Below, piece after piece: positions 17,086-27,206 of a DNA stretch of 64,000 bases. The DNA comes from Leucobacter viscericola (GTDB taxonomy: Bacteria > Actinomycetota > Actinomycetes > Actinomycetales > Microbacteriaceae): assembly GCF_011299575.1 (NCBI RefSeq), contig NZ_CP049863.1:62001-126000 (forward strand), written 5' to 3'. Every line of letters begins with the position of its first letter. The first letter of the stretch is position 1. The position numbers and the translations under genes were made by a program. The notes under the pieces were generated by a model, which did not search any database, was not told the DNA's origin, and saw only the letters and a program-made list of their open reading frames with translations.

Positions 17086-19439
17086 GCGACTACCCCGCGC
17101 TCGCGCAGTTCTCTGCCCGCCTCGGCTACAAACTAGATACCTTTCAGATCACCGCCTGTGAGCGCTTGGAAGAGGGGCGCAGCGTGTTGGTCGCGGCGCC
17201 GACGGGATCGGGCAAGACCACGGTCGCGGAGTTCGCGGTGTACCTCGCACGGCGCGAGCGAGACGCGCGCATCTTCTACACGGCACCCATCAAGGCGCTC
17301 TCGAACCAGAAGTTCCACGAGCTTTGCGCTGAGTACGGTGAAGACGAGGTTGGTCTCCTCACCGGCGACACCAACATTCGCGGGGACGCGCCAATTGTCG
17401 TAATGACAACCGAGGTGCTGCGAAACATGATCTACGCCGAGTCAGAGGCTCTGCACGATCTTGCGTTTGTGGTGCTCGACGAGGTGCACTACCTGGGCGA
17501 CCGCTTTCGCGGGGCCGTGTGGGAAGAGATTATTCTGCACCTACCGCGTGAGGTGCGACTGGTATCACTCTCTGCGACCGTGTCGAACGCGGAAGAGTTT
17601 GGTGATTGGATGCACGCGGTGCGCGGCGACACCGACGTTGTGCTCTCGGAGCATCGCCCGGTTCCGCTGTACCAGCACGTCTTAACCTCGAAGGATCTGC
17701 TGCCGCTCTACGTTGGCGAAGACGGTGGGCTGGTGGCCCGAGGCCGGTTGAACCCTGAGCTGCGGATGCTTGAGGGAAGAGGCAGCCGGGGCAACCGCGA
17801 GGGCGGACGAGGTAGAAGCAGCGAGTACGGCGCGGGCGGGGGACGTAACCACCACGATCGTAGCCACAGCGCGCGTGGTCAGCACGGTCGTAACCAGCAC
17901 GGCCGCAATCAGTACGATCAAAACCAGCGCAGCCGGGGCCGCGCTCCCGTGCGCACCAAACGAGTGTCGCGTGCCGACATCGCGCGTGCACTCGACGAGA
18001 CAGAGCTGCTGCCAGCGATCGTGTTTGTGTTTAGTCGCAATGGCTGCGACCAGGCCGTGCGACAGTGCCTGTACGACGGCATCCGTCTGACGACCCGCGA
18101 GGAGCGCGACGAGATTCGCAAGGTAGCCCTCGCAGAGATCGCCGACATGAGCGATGAAGAGCGCCGGGTGCTCGGGGTGAGCGAGTGGATCGCGGGCCTC
18201 GAACGAGGCATCGCCGCGCACCATGCGGGACTGCTGCCCGCCTTCAAGACCGTGGTCGAACAGCTGTTTCAGCGCCGTCTCGTGAAACTCGTGTACGCAA
18301 CCGAAACACTGGCGCTCGGCATCAACATGCCCGCTCGGGCCGTTGCGATCGAGCGCCTCGACAAGTTCAATGGCGAAGAGCGCGTGGCGCTGACTTCGGG
18401 GGAGTACACCCAGCTCACCGGTCGCGCCGGTCGCCGCGGCATCGACACCGAGGGCCACGCGATCGTTGTCTGGAATGACGGTGTCGAGCTCGAATCGCTC
18501 GCGCATCTCGCGGGCGCGCGATCCTTCCCGGTGAAGTCCAGCTTCCGCCCGACAGCCAACATGACCGTGAACCTGCTGCAGCGCATGAACTTTGAGGTTG
18601 CGCGCGACACCCTGGAGCTGTCGTTTGCGCAGTTCCAGACGGACCGCGCAGTGGTGGATCAGGCCCGCGAACTGCGCGCCGAACAAGAATCGCTGGCGAG
18701 TTACGACGCGGCAGCGGCCCGCGCACACGGTTCTGACCGTAAGCGCTGGGAGGATCGAGCGCGCAAGTTGCGCCGCAAGGTTGAGCGCGGAAGGCGCCAG
18801 ATCGCTTCCCGCACCGGCACTATTGCGCGCACGTTCGAGCGGGTGGTCGAAGAACTGCTGCAGCTTGAGTATCTCGAGGGCGCGGCGGGTGAGCCCGAGG
18901 TGACCCCCTGGGGTGAGCTGCTGCGCAGAATTTACGGTGATCGCGACCTGCTCGTTGCCGAGTGCCTCCGTCACGATGCCTTCCGCGGCCTCGACGCTGC
19001 TGGCCTCGCCGCGATGTGCTGTGTGCTCAGTTATGAGCCGCGCCGAGACGATGACATTGAGCCCCGGTTGCCCGGTGGTGCGGCGTTTGCTGCCGCGCAC
19101 GACCGTGTGCTCGATACCTGGGTGCAACTGGACGATCTCGCGGAGCGCCACCGCCTGCCCCGAACTGAAATGCCTCACGCGGGCCTCGCGTCAACCATGC
19201 ACGCGTGGTCTCGGGGAATCTCGATCGAGCGCCTGCTTGAAGACACCGGTATCGGCGCCGGAGACTTTGTGCGCTGGTCGAAACAGACCATTGACCTGCT
19301 CGATCAGATCGCTCAGGCTTGCGAAGCCGGTGTGCGCGCAGAGCTCGATGAGGATCGGCTCGGCGACCTCGCCCGTCTTGCTCGTGAGGCAAAACGGAGC
19401 ATTCGTCGTGGCATTGTCGAAGCCTCGAGTTCAAGCTGA
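17082..19439 (+). CDS. helY: Ski2/Mtr4-like superfamily 2 RNA helicase HelY
   Basis: 785 residues. Walker A AAPTGSGKTT (about residues 39-48), motif II LDEVHYLGD (DEVH box), motif III SLSATV, motif IV VFVFSRNGCD and motif VI TGRAGRRGID define a DExH helicase, followed by the actinobacterial HelY C-terminal helical domain. Between the RecA domains (about residues 228-290) is a Gly/Arg- and Gln/Asn-rich disordered insertion that includes QHGRN repeats and could bind RNA. Co-translated with tatC and lnt. Confidence 0.93.
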   Translation: MSDYPALAQFSARLGYKLDTFQITACERLEEGRSVLVAAPTGSGKTTVAEFAVYLARRERDARIFYTAPIKALSNQKFHELCAEYGEDEVGLLTGDTNIRGDAPIVVMTTEVLRNMIYAESEALHDLAFVVLDEVHYLGDRFRGAVWEEIILHLPREVRLVSLSATVSNAEEFGDWMHAVRGDTDVVLSEHRPVPLYQHVLTSKDLLPLYVGEDGGLVARGRLNPELRMLEGRGSRGNREGGRGRSSEYGAGGGRNHHDRSHSARGQHGRNQHGRNQYDQNQRSRGRAPVRTKRVSRADIARALDETELLPAIVFVFSRNGCDQAVRQCLYDGIRLTTREERDEIRKVALAEIADMSDEERRVLGVSEWIAGLERGIAAHHAGLLPAFKTVVEQLFQRRLVKLVYATETLALGINMPARAVAIERLDKFNGEERVALTSGEYTQLTGRAGRRGIDTEGHAIVVWNDGVELESLAHLAGARSFPVKSSFRPTANMTVNLLQRMNFEVARDTLELSFAQFQTDRAVVDQARELRAEQESLASYDAAAARAHGSDRKRWEDRARKLRRKVERGRRQIASRTGTIARTFERVVEELLQLEYLEGAAGEPEVTPWGELLRRIYGDRDLLVAECLRHDAFRGLDAAGLAAMCCVLSYEPRRDDDIEPRLPGGAAFAAAHDRVLDTWVQLDDLAERHRLPRTEMPHAGLASTMHAWSRGISIERLLEDTGIGAGDFVRWSKQTIDLLDQIAQACEAGVRAELDEDRLGDLARLAREAKRSIRRGIVEASSSS
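17880..17924 (+). repeat. 3 x 15-nt in-frame repeat (QHGRN) in helY
   Basis: Units cagcacggtcgtaac, cagcacggccgcaat and cagtacgatcaaaac, in the disordered insertion of the helicase. Confidence 0.85.
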
Positions 19440-21097
19440 TGACGCAGTCAGAAACGGTGCCACGGATTTCGCTGTGGAAGGCGCTGCTCCTCGCCATCGT
19501 GGGTGGTTTGCTGCTTGACGCCGCGACGCCGTCACTCGGCTGGTGGTGGGTGGTGTTCCCGGGGGTCGCCGTGATCCTGGTCGCGCTGTGGCAACAGCGG
19601 ATCTGGCGCGGAGCCCTCATCGGTGCTGCCGCTGGTGCCGCTTTCTGGATGCCTCACATTTCGTGGCTGACGCTGTACCTCGGGCCCGTGCCGTGGCTTG
19701 GCCTGTGTGGCCTCATGATTATCTGGTTTGCGCTGTTCGGGTTCCTTGCGGCACTCACGACCCGCGGAATGGCCATCACCTCATGGCTTGTCCGGCGACC
19801 GCTGCTGCTCGCTGGCGCTCAAGCCCTTGCCGTGGCGGGGTTGTGGGTCGCGCGCGAGCAGGTGCAGGGATCCCTGCCCTATGGCGGCTTCCCCTGGGGC
19901 AGGCTCGTCCACACGCAGGCAGACGGCCCGCTCGCGCAGTCTGTTTCGTGGGTGGGGTTCGCCGGGTTGAGCGGTCTCATCGCGCTGGCCTGCGCGGTGC
20001 CAGTAGCCGTGTGGTTTATGACCCGAAGCCAGAAAGCCTCGGAGGCTGCTGCGCTCCGTGATCCTGTGCCCGGTGATCCTGTACTCAGCGATCCTGTGCT
20101 CCGCAGGTATGCACCCCTTGTTGCCGCTGCCGCTTCTCTGGCACTTCTTGTGTTGCTCGCGCTGGTTCCCAATGCCGCCCTCGACTCTCGGGGCACCCTG
20201 CGGGTTGCCGCGGTGCAGGGCAACTCGAAATCGGGCATTTTTGATGACCGTGAATCTGGTGCGGTGCTGAACGATCACATTCGGGCCACCAAAACCCTGC
20301 TCGACAAGTTAGAAGCCAAGGGCGAGTCCGTCGATGTGATCGTCTGGCCCGAGAATAGTGCCGAGTTCAACTTCGCTGGAAACCGCATTGGCCGGTTCCA
20401 AGTTGAAGAACTTGCGGATCGCGCGAACGCGCCTATCGTCATCGGCTCGGTGATGCCAAACGAAGACGGCACCTACACCAACAGCACGCTTGTGTGGGGG
20501 AGCGCGGGCGAAGAGCCGGGGCGCTACGACAAGAACTACCCTGTGCCGTTCGCCGAGTACATGCCGAACCGCGACTTCTTCCACGCGCTCGCTCCCGATC
20601 TTGTGGACCTGGTGCAGCTGGAATACACTCCCGGCAAGCGCTCGCCGGTGATCGATGTGACGACCGAGGCAGGCACCGTGCGAGCGGGCCTCGCGATCTG
20701 CTTCGACATCATCTTTGACCAGCAGGCTGTGGAGCTCACCCGAGACCGCGCCGAAGTGATCTTTGCGCAGACCAACAACGCCGACTTCGGTCACACCGAC
20801 GAGAGTGCCCAGCAGCTCGCGATCGCTCGCATGAGGGCGATCGAGACCGGCCGCGCTCTCGTCAACATCTCAACCGTCGGCACGAGCGCGGTCGTTGCTC
20901 CCGACGGCACGGATCTCGCCCGGCTGAAACCGTTCACCGCCGACGCGATGGTCGCGGAGGTGCCGCTTGTTGAGGGTGAAACTCCCGCGCTCCGCTTCGG
21001 ATCCGCAATCGCGACCCTCTGGGGCCTGTGCGCTGTGGCCGGCATAGCAGTGGGCGCCGCAGCTCTGCTGCGACGCCCACGTAAGTACAACGATTAG
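19439..21097 (+). CDS. lnt: Apolipoprotein N-acyltransferase
   Basis: 552 residues. It adds the third acyl chain to lipoproteins at the outer face of the cytoplasmic membrane. An N-terminal multi-helix membrane region (about residues 1-250) is followed by a nitrilase-fold domain with the catalytic triad Glu305 (WPENS), Lys365 (YDKNYPVPF) and Cys421 (AICFDIIF). It is not fused to a polyprenyl-phosphomannose synthase as in mycobacterial Ppm1. ATG overlaps the helY TGA by one base. The likely substrates include the several lipoproteins encoded in this window. A short DPV-repeat lies in the loop before the last N-terminal helix. Confidence 0.94.
   Translation: MTQSETVPRISLWKALLLAIVGGLLLDAATPSLGWWWVVFPGVAVILVALWQQRIWRGALIGAAAGAAFWMPHISWLTLYLGPVPWLGLCGLMIIWFALFGFLAALTTRGMAITSWLVRRPLLLAGAQALAVAGLWVAREQVQGSLPYGGFPWGRLVHTQADGPLAQSVSWVGFAGLSGLIALACAVPVAVWFMTRSQKASEAAALRDPVPGDPVLSDPVLRRYAPLVAAAASLALLVLLALVPNAALDSRGTLRVAAVQGNSKSGIFDDRESGAVLNDHIRATKTLLDKLEAKGESVDVIVWPENSAEFNFAGNRIGRFQVEELADRANAPIVIGSVMPNEDGTYTNSTLVWGSAGEEPGRYDKNYPVPFAEYMPNRDFFHALAPDLVDLVQLEYTPGKRSPVIDVTTEAGTVRAGLAICFDIIFDQQAVELTRDRAEVIFAQTNNADFGHTDESAQQLAIARMRAIETGRALVNISTVGTSAVVAPDGTDLARLKPFTADAMVAEVPLVEGETPALRFGSAIATLWGLCAVAGIAVGAAALLRRPRKYND
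20060..20104 (+). repeat. 3 x 15-nt in-frame repeat (DPVxx) in lnt
   Basis: Units gatcctgtgcccggt, gatcctgtactcagc and gatcctgtgctccgc, in a loop between membrane segments. Confidence 0.85.
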
Positions 21098-21108
21098 CCG
21101 TTGAGTGA

Positions 21109-22227
21109 TTAACCCTTGAAGGTCTCGAAGATCTTCGTGTAGTTGGTGAGCTCCTCGTTGCTGCAGGGCTTCACCGGCTTCGCGAGATCGTAGCCCTTCG
21201 GAATCACGATCGCCTCGCTCTTCGCGAGTTTTGGCGACATCAGCTCGTCGGTGCCCTTCACACCCGAGGCGTAGGCCTGGAAGTTCACGGCGACGGCCAT
21301 GTTCTCGGGATCAAGCATCCAGTTCAAGAAGGTCTTGGCCTGGTCGACATTCTTGGCGCCCGACGGGATCGTGAAGTTGTCCTGCCACAGCGCGATGCCC
21401 TCCTTCGGGTACACGTAGGTCAGTGACGGCTTCTCCTGCATCGCGCGGTGCGCGGCACCGTTCCAGATCATCGCCATCGACTGCTCGCCGTTTGCGAGGC
21501 GCTCGAGGATCGCGTCGCTGTTGATCGTGCCAACGTGCGGCTTGAATGCGGTGAGTAGATCCTGTGCCGCCTGCAGCTCGGTGCCGTCAGTCGTGCAGAA
21601 CTCGCCACCCGTTGCGCGCAACGCCGAGTTCACGACCTCAACCTGGTCGTTCATAATGCCGACCTTGCCAGCCGAGGCCGGCGGGTTGAAGTAGTCATTC
21701 CACGAGGTGAGATCTTCTTTGATCACGTCCTTGTCGTAGGCGAACGACGTCGTGCCGTAGAGGTACGGGGTCGAGTACTGGCGACCCTCGTCGAAGTAGA
21801 CATCCAGGAAGTCGTCCTTAATGTTGCCGCCGTTTGGCAGGGTTGAAGAATCGAACTTCATCAGCAGGTTGTCGTTCTTGAGAATCTCGACCATGTAGTC
21901 GCTCGGCACTACGACGTCGTAGCCCGCTCCGTCGGAGGCGCGCAGTTTGGCCTCGAGGTTCTCGTTGCTGTCGTAGTAGTCGACGTTGAGCTTGATCCCC
22001 GTGTCTTTCGTGAATTTCTTCACGAGCTCGTCAGGAAAGTAGTCGCTCCAGGTGTAGAGGTTGAGCTCGCCGCTCGTCGCCTCGACGTACTTCGATGAAG
22101 CCTTGTCGCTGCTATCGTTGCCGCCGCTATCGCTCACCCCACCTCCACACGAGGTGAGGGCGAGGGCACCGACCGCGCCGATGGCGAGCGCCGAGATGAC
22201 CCGTGATTTTCGCAGTGAATTACGCAT
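21109..22227 (-). CDS. potD: Polyamine-type ABC transporter substrate-binding lipoprotein
   Basis: 372 residues. Lipobox LTSC near residue 27, then a periplasmic-binding-protein fold of the PotD/PotF class (NLYTWSDYFPDELVKKF near the N-terminus; VVVPSDYMVEIL; SMAMIWNGAA). It probably binds spermidine or putrescine, though related receptors bind other small cations. ATG 22227 is chosen because AAGGAG lies just upstream and MRNSLRKSRV starts the signal peptide; the longer reading to 22290 lacks this. Last gene of the operon, overlapping potC by 8 nt. It converges on lnt with only 11 bp between stops. Confidence 0.9.
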   Translation of the reverse strand: MRNSLRKSRVISALAIGAVGALALTSCGGGVSDSGGNDSSDKASSKYVEATSGELNLYTWSDYFPDELVKKFTKDTGIKLNVDYYDSNENLEAKLRASDGAGYDVVVPSDYMVEILKNDNLLMKFDSSTLPNGGNIKDDFLDVYFDEGRQYSTPYLYGTTSFAYDKDVIKEDLTSWNDYFNPPASAGKVGIMNDQVEVVNSALRATGGEFCTTDGTELQAAQDLLTAFKPHVGTINSDAILERLANGEQSMAMIWNGAAHRAMQEKPSLTYVYPKEGIALWQDNFTIPSGAKNVDQAKTFLNWMLDPENMAVAVNFQAYASGVKGTDELMSPKLAKSEAIVIPKGYDLAKPVKPCSNEELTNYTKIFETFKG

Positions 22228-23077
22228 GTTTGTTACTCCTTCGTTGAGACTGCAGGAACGTGATGGTGGTAACGACGATGGCGAGCACAAGCAGCATGGT
22301 TGCCACCACGTTGACGGCTGGGCTCGCGCCGCGTCGAATCAGGCTGAACAGGAACACCGGCAGCGGGGTCGCCCCCGCGGCCGAGAGGAAATTCGAGATG
22401 ATGAAGTCGTCGAGCGAGATCACAAACGCCAGGATCGCCCCCGAGATGATGCCCGGTACGAGCAGCGGGAGTGTGATCCTGCGGAACACCTGCAGGTTCG
22501 TCGCACCCAGGTCCGTCGCAGCTTCGAAGTAGGTGTTGCCGAGGCCCTTCAGGCGCGCCCTAATCGGCATGAGCGCGAACGGGATGCAGAACGAGGTGTG
22601 GGCGAGGATCAGCGCGAACATTCCGGGCTGCAGCCCGATCATGCGAATGAAGCCGAGTGTTGCGACCGCGAGCACGATCTCCGGGATCACAAGCGGGGCG
22701 GTCAGGATCGCGGTGGCGATCGCACTACCCTGCCTGCGTAGCCGCTCCACCGACAGCGCAAACAGGATCGAGAAGACCGTGGCGACGACGGTTGCGACAA
22801 TCGCGATCTGCAGCGAGACCCAGACCGAACTCATCAGGTTCGCGTTCTGGGCGACCTCTCCGAACCAGCGGAAGCTGAACCCCTTCCACACCAGCGCGGA
22901 GGAGCCGTCGTTAAACGCGTAGATCGTCGTGATGATGATCGGAACGTAGAGAAAGATGAGCGCGAAGATCGAGATGGGTCCCACGCCCGGAAAGTCCCGC
23001 AGGCGAAGCGCACGCGACGGTTTGCGGTCGCGCCGACTAACGGCGTTGACGGGCTTGGTTGCATCGGTGTAGGTCAT
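22220..23077 (-). CDS. potC: Polyamine-type ABC transporter permease PotC
   Basis: 285 residues, six membrane helices, with the cytoplasmic EAA loop EAATDLGATNLQVFRRITLP contacting the ATPase. Second permease of the heterodimeric channel. It overlaps potB (4 nt) and potD (8 nt). Confidence 0.9.
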   Translation of the reverse strand: MTYTDATKPVNAVSRRDRKPSRALRLRDFPGVGPISIFALIFLYVPIIITTIYAFNDGSSALVWKGFSFRWFGEVAQNANLMSSVWVSLQIAIVATVVATVFSILFALSVERLRRQGSAIATAILTAPLVIPEIVLAVATLGFIRMIGLQPGMFALILAHTSFCIPFALMPIRARLKGLGNTYFEAATDLGATNLQVFRRITLPLLVPGIISGAILAFVISLDDFIISNFLSAAGATPLPVFLFSLIRRGASPAVNVVATMLLVLAIVVTTITFLQSQRRSNKHA

Positions 23078-24051
23078 AGCGAGATCTCCACCTTTCGTCC
23101 CGACTTTCGGGAGTAGAACGCGATCGCCATGAGCGCGATCATCAGCATGACGAGAATGATGACGGAGAGTGCTGCACCGAATGGCCAGTTGCGGGCATCT
23201 CCAAACTGTGAGGCGATGAGGTTACCGATCAACAGCACTTTGCCGCCGCCGAGCAACACGGGCTGCACGTACGAGCCGAACGCGGGCATGAACACCAGCA
23301 GCACACCCGAGATGATTCCCGGAGTCGCAATCGGCAAGATGATGCGCCGGATCACGGCCCATTTGCGCGCGCCGAGATCGTACGCGGCCTCCGCGAGCCG
23401 GAAGTCGAAGCCCGCAAGTGACGCGTAGATCGGCAGCACCATAAACGGCAGGAACGTGTAGATCAGGCCGAGCTGCGAGGCGAAGGGGGTGTAGAGCAAC
23501 TCCATCTTGCCGAAGCCCAGGGCAGATGACGCATTGTTGATGATCCCGTTGTCGTTCAGGATCAGCATCCAGGCGTAGGTGCGCACGAGCAGGTTCGTCC
23601 AGAACGGGATCGTCACGATCAGCACGAGGAAGTTCTGCAGTTTTGTGGAGCGAGTCGCCATCCACAGGGCGAGCGGGAATGACAGCAGCAGACAGATGAC
23701 GGTCGTGACCAGCGCCTGCCAGAGCGAGTCCCCGAACACCTGCAGATAGCGAGGATCGAAGGTGGTGTTACCGACGAAGTCGCTCTGGAAGAGGAATCCG
23801 ATGTAGGGATCGAGCGTGAAGTCGTAAACGACACCGCCACCCTGCGGCGGCCGCGACATGAACGAGAACAGCACGATGATAATGAGCGGGCCAACGGTAA
23901 AGAGCAGGCCAATGATGATCGCCGGTGTGCTCGCGAGCCACCCCAGTTGGCCCGGTCGGCGCGGGGTGCGCAGACGGTTTGGTTTCGCTGCTGTCGCGGG
24001 TGTTGTCTGGCTGGCAGGATCCTGCGCTCGCTCCGGCGCCTGCACACTCAT
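23074..24051 (-). CDS. potB: Polyamine-type ABC transporter permease PotB
   Basis: 325 residues. A Pro/Ala-rich cytoplasmic N-terminus of about 35 residues, then six membrane helices with the EAA loop [20 protein letters not shown]. Partner of PotC. Its ATG overlaps the potA stop by 4 nt. Confidence 0.9.
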   Translation of the reverse strand: MSVQAPERAQDPASQTTPATAAKPNRLRTPRRPGQLGWLASTPAIIIGLLFTVGPLIIIVLFSFMSRPPQGGGVVYDFTLDPYIGFLFQSDFVGNTTFDPRYLQVFGDSLWQALVTTVICLLLSFPLALWMATRSTKLQNFLVLIVTIPFWTNLLVRTYAWMLILNDNGIINNASSALGFGKMELLYTPFASQLGLIYTFLPFMVLPIYASLAGFDFRLAEAAYDLGARKWAVIRRIILPIATPGIISGVLLVFMPAFGSYVQPVLLGGGKVLLIGNLIASQFGDARNWPFGAALSVIILVMLMIALMAIAFYSRKSGRKVEISL

Positions 24052-25211
24052 GAGCGCACCTCAGCGGGTTCGGGGCTGAGCGGCCGCAGCGCGGTCGTCT
24101 CTGCATAGAGCGAAACAAGAGCTTCCGGCTGGAGTCCCTCGTGAAACGGCGGCGGAACCCGCACGCTCACCTGAGTGCCGTCGTCGAGCGCTATGGTGCA
24201 GCGAAGGTCCGTGCCCATGTAGACCAGCTTTGAGATCGTGCCGCTCGCAAAGCGGTGTCCGCCCGGGGCGAGGCTGATCCGCTCCGGGCGGATCGTAACC
24301 GTGACGGTACCGTCGGGTGTTGGAACCGACTTTGGCAGCACCACGGGATCGCCACCCGGCAGTTGCACCTGAATGAGATCGTCGCCCCCGACATCCACTC
24401 TGGTAGCCGGGGTCTTGATGAAGTTGGTCTCACCGATGAAGTCGGCGACGAAGCGGCTGACCGGCTTCTCGTAGATTTCTTCGGGTGTGCCGATCTGTTC
24501 GGGTCGCCCCTGATTAAACACCGCGATCCGGTCGCCCATGCTCAGGGCCTCTTCTTGATCGTGGGTCACAAACACGAAGGTGATACCCGTCGTGCGCTGC
24601 AGGCGCTTGAGTTCGCTCTGCATACCGCGGCGAAGCTTGAGATCAAGTGCCGCGAGCGGCTCATCGAGCAGCAGCACCTCCGGTTGCTTGGCAAGGGCCC
24701 GGGCGAGCGCCACACGCTGCTGCTGGCCGCCGGAGAGCTGGTCGGGCTTGCGGTTGGCCATCTGCGAGAGCTGCACGAGATCCAACATCTCTTGGACGCG
24801 GTCGCGAATCTCGGCTTTTGACTTGCGCTCCATCTGCAGACCAAACGCGATGTTTTCGGAGATCGTGAGGTGGGGGAACAGCGCGTACGACTGAAACACC
24901 GTGTTGACCGGGCGATCGTGGGGAGCGAGCTGATCGATGCGGCGGCTGCCGAGCAAGATCTGACCCTCGTCGAGCGTTTCCAGCCCGGCAATGCTGCGAA
25001 GCAGCGTGGTCTTCCCGCAGCCCGAGGGGCCAAGCATCACAAAGAACTCACCCTGCTTGATCGAGAACGACACGTCGTCGATCGCGTTCAGGGAGACCTT
25101 CTCCGGCGTCATAAACGACTTACGCGCGTGTGAGATTGTGAGTTCTCGGGAGGGGGAGTCTTCGGGGGCAATACGGTCGAACCCGCTGATGGTCGGGATG
25201 GGCGTTGTCAT
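24048..25211 (-). CDS. potA: Polyamine-type ABC transporter ATP-binding protein PotA
   Basis: 387 residues. Walker [10 protein letters not shown], signature LSGGQQQR, Walker B VLLLDEPL and the H-loop VTHD, then a C-terminal TOBE regulatory domain from about residue 290. The ATG at 25211 gives [18 protein letters not shown]; the frame stays open further upstream, but the additional residues do not look like family sequence. First gene of potA-potB-potC-potD. The 160-bp region upstream is shared with the divergent tetR gene and probably contains both promoters. Confidence 0.9.
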   Translation of the reverse strand: MTTPIPTISGFDRIAPEDSPSRELTISHARKSFMTPEKVSLNAIDDVSFSIKQGEFFVMLGPSGCGKTTLLRSIAGLETLDEGQILLGSRRIDQLAPHDRPVNTVFQSYALFPHLTISENIAFGLQMERKSKAEIRDRVQEMLDLVQLSQMANRKPDQLSGGQQQRVALARALAKQPEVLLLDEPLAALDLKLRRGMQSELKRLQRTTGITFVFVTHDQEEALSMGDRIAVFNQGRPEQIGTPEEIYEKPVSRFVADFIGETNFIKTPATRVDVGGDDLIQVQLPGGDPVVLPKSVPTPDGTVTVTIRPERISLAPGGHRFASGTISKLVYMGTDLRCTIALDDGTQVSVRVPPPFHEGLQPEALVSLYAETTALRPLSPEPAEVRS

Positions 25212-25371
25212 AGCGTCGCCAACTCTCTCGCTAGCAGCTTGCGCCTGTGCAAGCCGACGTGTTTTGATAAAGCTAATGGCCGTAGATTTCTTGCGCAAGG
25301 TCTGATTCAAGGCTTTACCAAGCTGAAACATTACGGATATGATCCCCAACACTCGAGAGGGGGCCTCAACG

Positions 25372-26040
25372 ATGAGCGCACCGCGAAGCCTAGAACTGCA
25401 GCCACGCAAGCCCGGGCGTCCGCGCCGTCCGCCGCTCAACGAGGCTCTCATTGCGCAGGCTGCGCTTGACATTATTGATGAGTTCGGATGGAGCGCCTGC
25501 ACTATGGCGGCGCTTGCGAGGCGCCTGGGTGTTCGCGCACCCTCGCTCTACCACTACGTCAGCGGGCAACAGGAGATCGTTGACCTGGTGCGGGAGCTGG
25601 TGGTGAGTGAGATCCACGATCCCGCCATCGTGAACCTGCCCTGGCCCGAGGCGATGCACCGCTTCGGCGTTGCGTACTACCGCGCTTTCACAAACCACCC
25701 CAACGTGATTCAGGTACTCAGTACAACTCCCGTGCGCGACGCGGCAACCCTCCAGATGTACGAGACCTTCTTGCAGACGCTGCACCGCGACGGCTGGGAA
25801 GGAGCACGCGCTTTCGAGGCACTGCTCGGCATCGAGCACCTCGCGCTCGGGTTCGCGTTCGAGTGGAACGCAGAAGACCTCATGCTCGACTCGGCCATCG
25901 CGGCGGGGCTTGGGGCCCCGCTGCTCGCTGAGATCACGCGAGATCGCACCGATCAGACAAACATTGCCGAGGCGAGTTACCTCAGCCTGCTCCGACGCTA
26001 CATAGAAATGTTCAGGCTTGAACTGACAGCGGATCGCTAG
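25372..26040 (+). CDS. TetR family transcriptional regulator
   Basis: 222 residues. A basic N-terminus ([11 protein letters not shown]), a TetR helix-turn-helix ([27 protein letters not shown]...[13 protein letters not shown]) and a helical ligand-binding domain. It is divergent from the pot operon, so control of polyamine uptake is the obvious hypothesis. ATG 25372 has GAGAGGGGG upstream; ATG 25339 is an in-frame alternative. Its stop overlaps the convergent reductase gene by 4 nt. Confidence 0.85.
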   Translation: MSAPRSLELQPRKPGRPRRPPLNEALIAQAALDIIDEFGWSACTMAALARRLGVRAPSLYHYVSGQQEIVDLVRELVVSEIHDPAIVNLPWPEAMHRFGVAYYRAFTNHPNVIQVLSTTPVRDAATLQMYETFLQTLHRDGWEGARAFEALLGIEHLALGFAFEWNAEDLMLDSAIAAGLGAPLLAEITRDRTDQTNIAEASYLSLLRRYIEMFRLELTADR

Positions 26041-26663
26041 TCGCGCGCGCTCATATCGCCGGTGAGTGGTCTGCCCTCGAGGCGCTCGTAGCGCTGCATG
26101 ATCGCGCCGCTGGGGGAGACGACGACCGGCTCCAGCAGTTTGAGCGAGGTGGGAATCGCACCGTCTTCGAACACCCGCTTTCCGCGCCCCAGCAGGATCG
26201 GGTACACCCACAGCGTCAGTTGATCGTAGAGGCTCTCTTCAAGAAGTGACTGCACAAAGTCGAGGCTGCCGATGACGTGAACCTCGTCGTGCCGCTCGCG
26301 CAACTCGCTGATCGCCTCGGCGAGGTTCGGGCCGAGAAGTGAGGATCCGGGCCACTCAAGATGAAGAGTCTGGCGAGACGCAACGTACTTCGGAACCCGA
26401 TTGAATCGCCTGGCAATGCTGTCGTCGGTTCCGCCCTCTTGGTGCGGCCAGTACGCGGCAAAGATGTCGTAGGTTTTGCGGCCGAGCAGCAGCGCGTCCA
26501 TGCTCGCGATCCCGTCTTGCACCTGCTGGCCAACGACCTCGTCAATGAGCGGGGCTTGCCAACCCCCAAACTGAAACCCGTCTGACGGGTCTTCCTCTGG
26601 TCCGCCGGGAGCTTGCGCAACCCCGTCGAGCGTGGTGAACAGGTCGATGTGGATGCGTCCCAT
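26037..26663 (-). CDS. Dihydrofolate reductase/RibD C-terminal family protein
   Basis: 208 residues with the DHFR-like Rossmann-type fold: N-terminal IHIDLFTTLDGVAQAPGG, central LLLGRKTYDIF and VIGSLDFVQSLLE, C-terminal YPILLGRGKRVFEDG. Proteins of this family are NADPH-binding reductases of unknown substrate, distinct from true FolA. RBS AGGGAG upstream of ATG 26663. It lies 33 bp downstream of rbpA on the same strand. Confidence 0.85.
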   Translation of the reverse strand: MGRIHIDLFTTLDGVAQAPGGPEEDPSDGFQFGGWQAPLIDEVVGQQVQDGIASMDALLLGRKTYDIFAAYWPHQEGGTDDSIARRFNRVPKYVASRQTLHLEWPGSSLLGPNLAEAISELRERHDEVHVIGSLDFVQSLLEESLYDQLTLWVYPILLGRGKRVFEDGAIPTSLKLLEPVVVSPSGAIMQRYERLEGRPLTGDMSARD

Positions 26664-26696
26664 GATGAACTCCCTATCTAGCTGCCAACCCCGAAG

Positions 26697-27056
26697 CTAG
26701 TCTGCGCCTCCGCGGCGCGCGCGGAGCAACTGAAGACGCTCTTCTAAGAGCTCTTCGAGTTCCTCGCGGCTGCGGCGCTCGATCAGCATGTCCCAGGGCG
26801 TTCGTTGAGAGGCTTCTTTTTCCTCGAACTCGGTGCGGGCGGTCCGCCCAGCTTCGTCGTCGAGAAACCCCACCTCTCCACTTCTCTGATCCACCCACTC
26901 AACGGGGGGTTCCGCATCGGCATCAAACATGACGGTGAAGGCGCGGCCTCGGTCGGTGAGGTACTCGACGGCGCGTCTAGGGGAGAGTTCAACACCCTCT
27001 TCGCCCTGCAAGCTTGTCGCGCCGATGCGCGTGCCGCGAAGCGTCCGATCAGCCAT
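26697..27056 (-). CDS. rbpA: RNA polymerase-binding protein RbpA, zinc-ligand-free
   Basis: 119 residues. RbpA stabilises RNA polymerase open complexes with the principal sigma factor. It has the N-terminal tail LRGTRIGATSLQGEEGVELSP, a core beta domain, and the sigma-interacting C-terminal helix TPWDMLIERRSREELEELL. The cysteines that form the zinc site in S. coelicolor RbpA (YxCxxGH... WxCxxCG) are all replaced (YLTDRGR; WVDQRSG); the protein has no cysteine. Start at ATG 27056 with AAGGAGG upstream; a longer in-frame ATG exists at 27083. Confidence 0.92.
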   Translation of the reverse strand: MADRTLRGTRIGATSLQGEEGVELSPRRAVEYLTDRGRAFTVMFDADAEPPVEWVDQRSGEVGFLDDEAGRTARTEFEEKEASQRTPWDMLIERRSREELEELLEERLQLLRARRGGAD

Positions 27057-27206
27057 GTGCCCCTCCTTGCCGGTGTTCACCACAGCCGGGCGACTCCAAT
27101 ATCGAATGCGCCCCTACTCCTTAAGGTGAAGCGTACTCTCTTGAAGTGATCGTTGGTACCCTTCCAACGGTGAGAGAGTTCTGATAAAGAGCCCGGTCTT
27201 TCCCAG

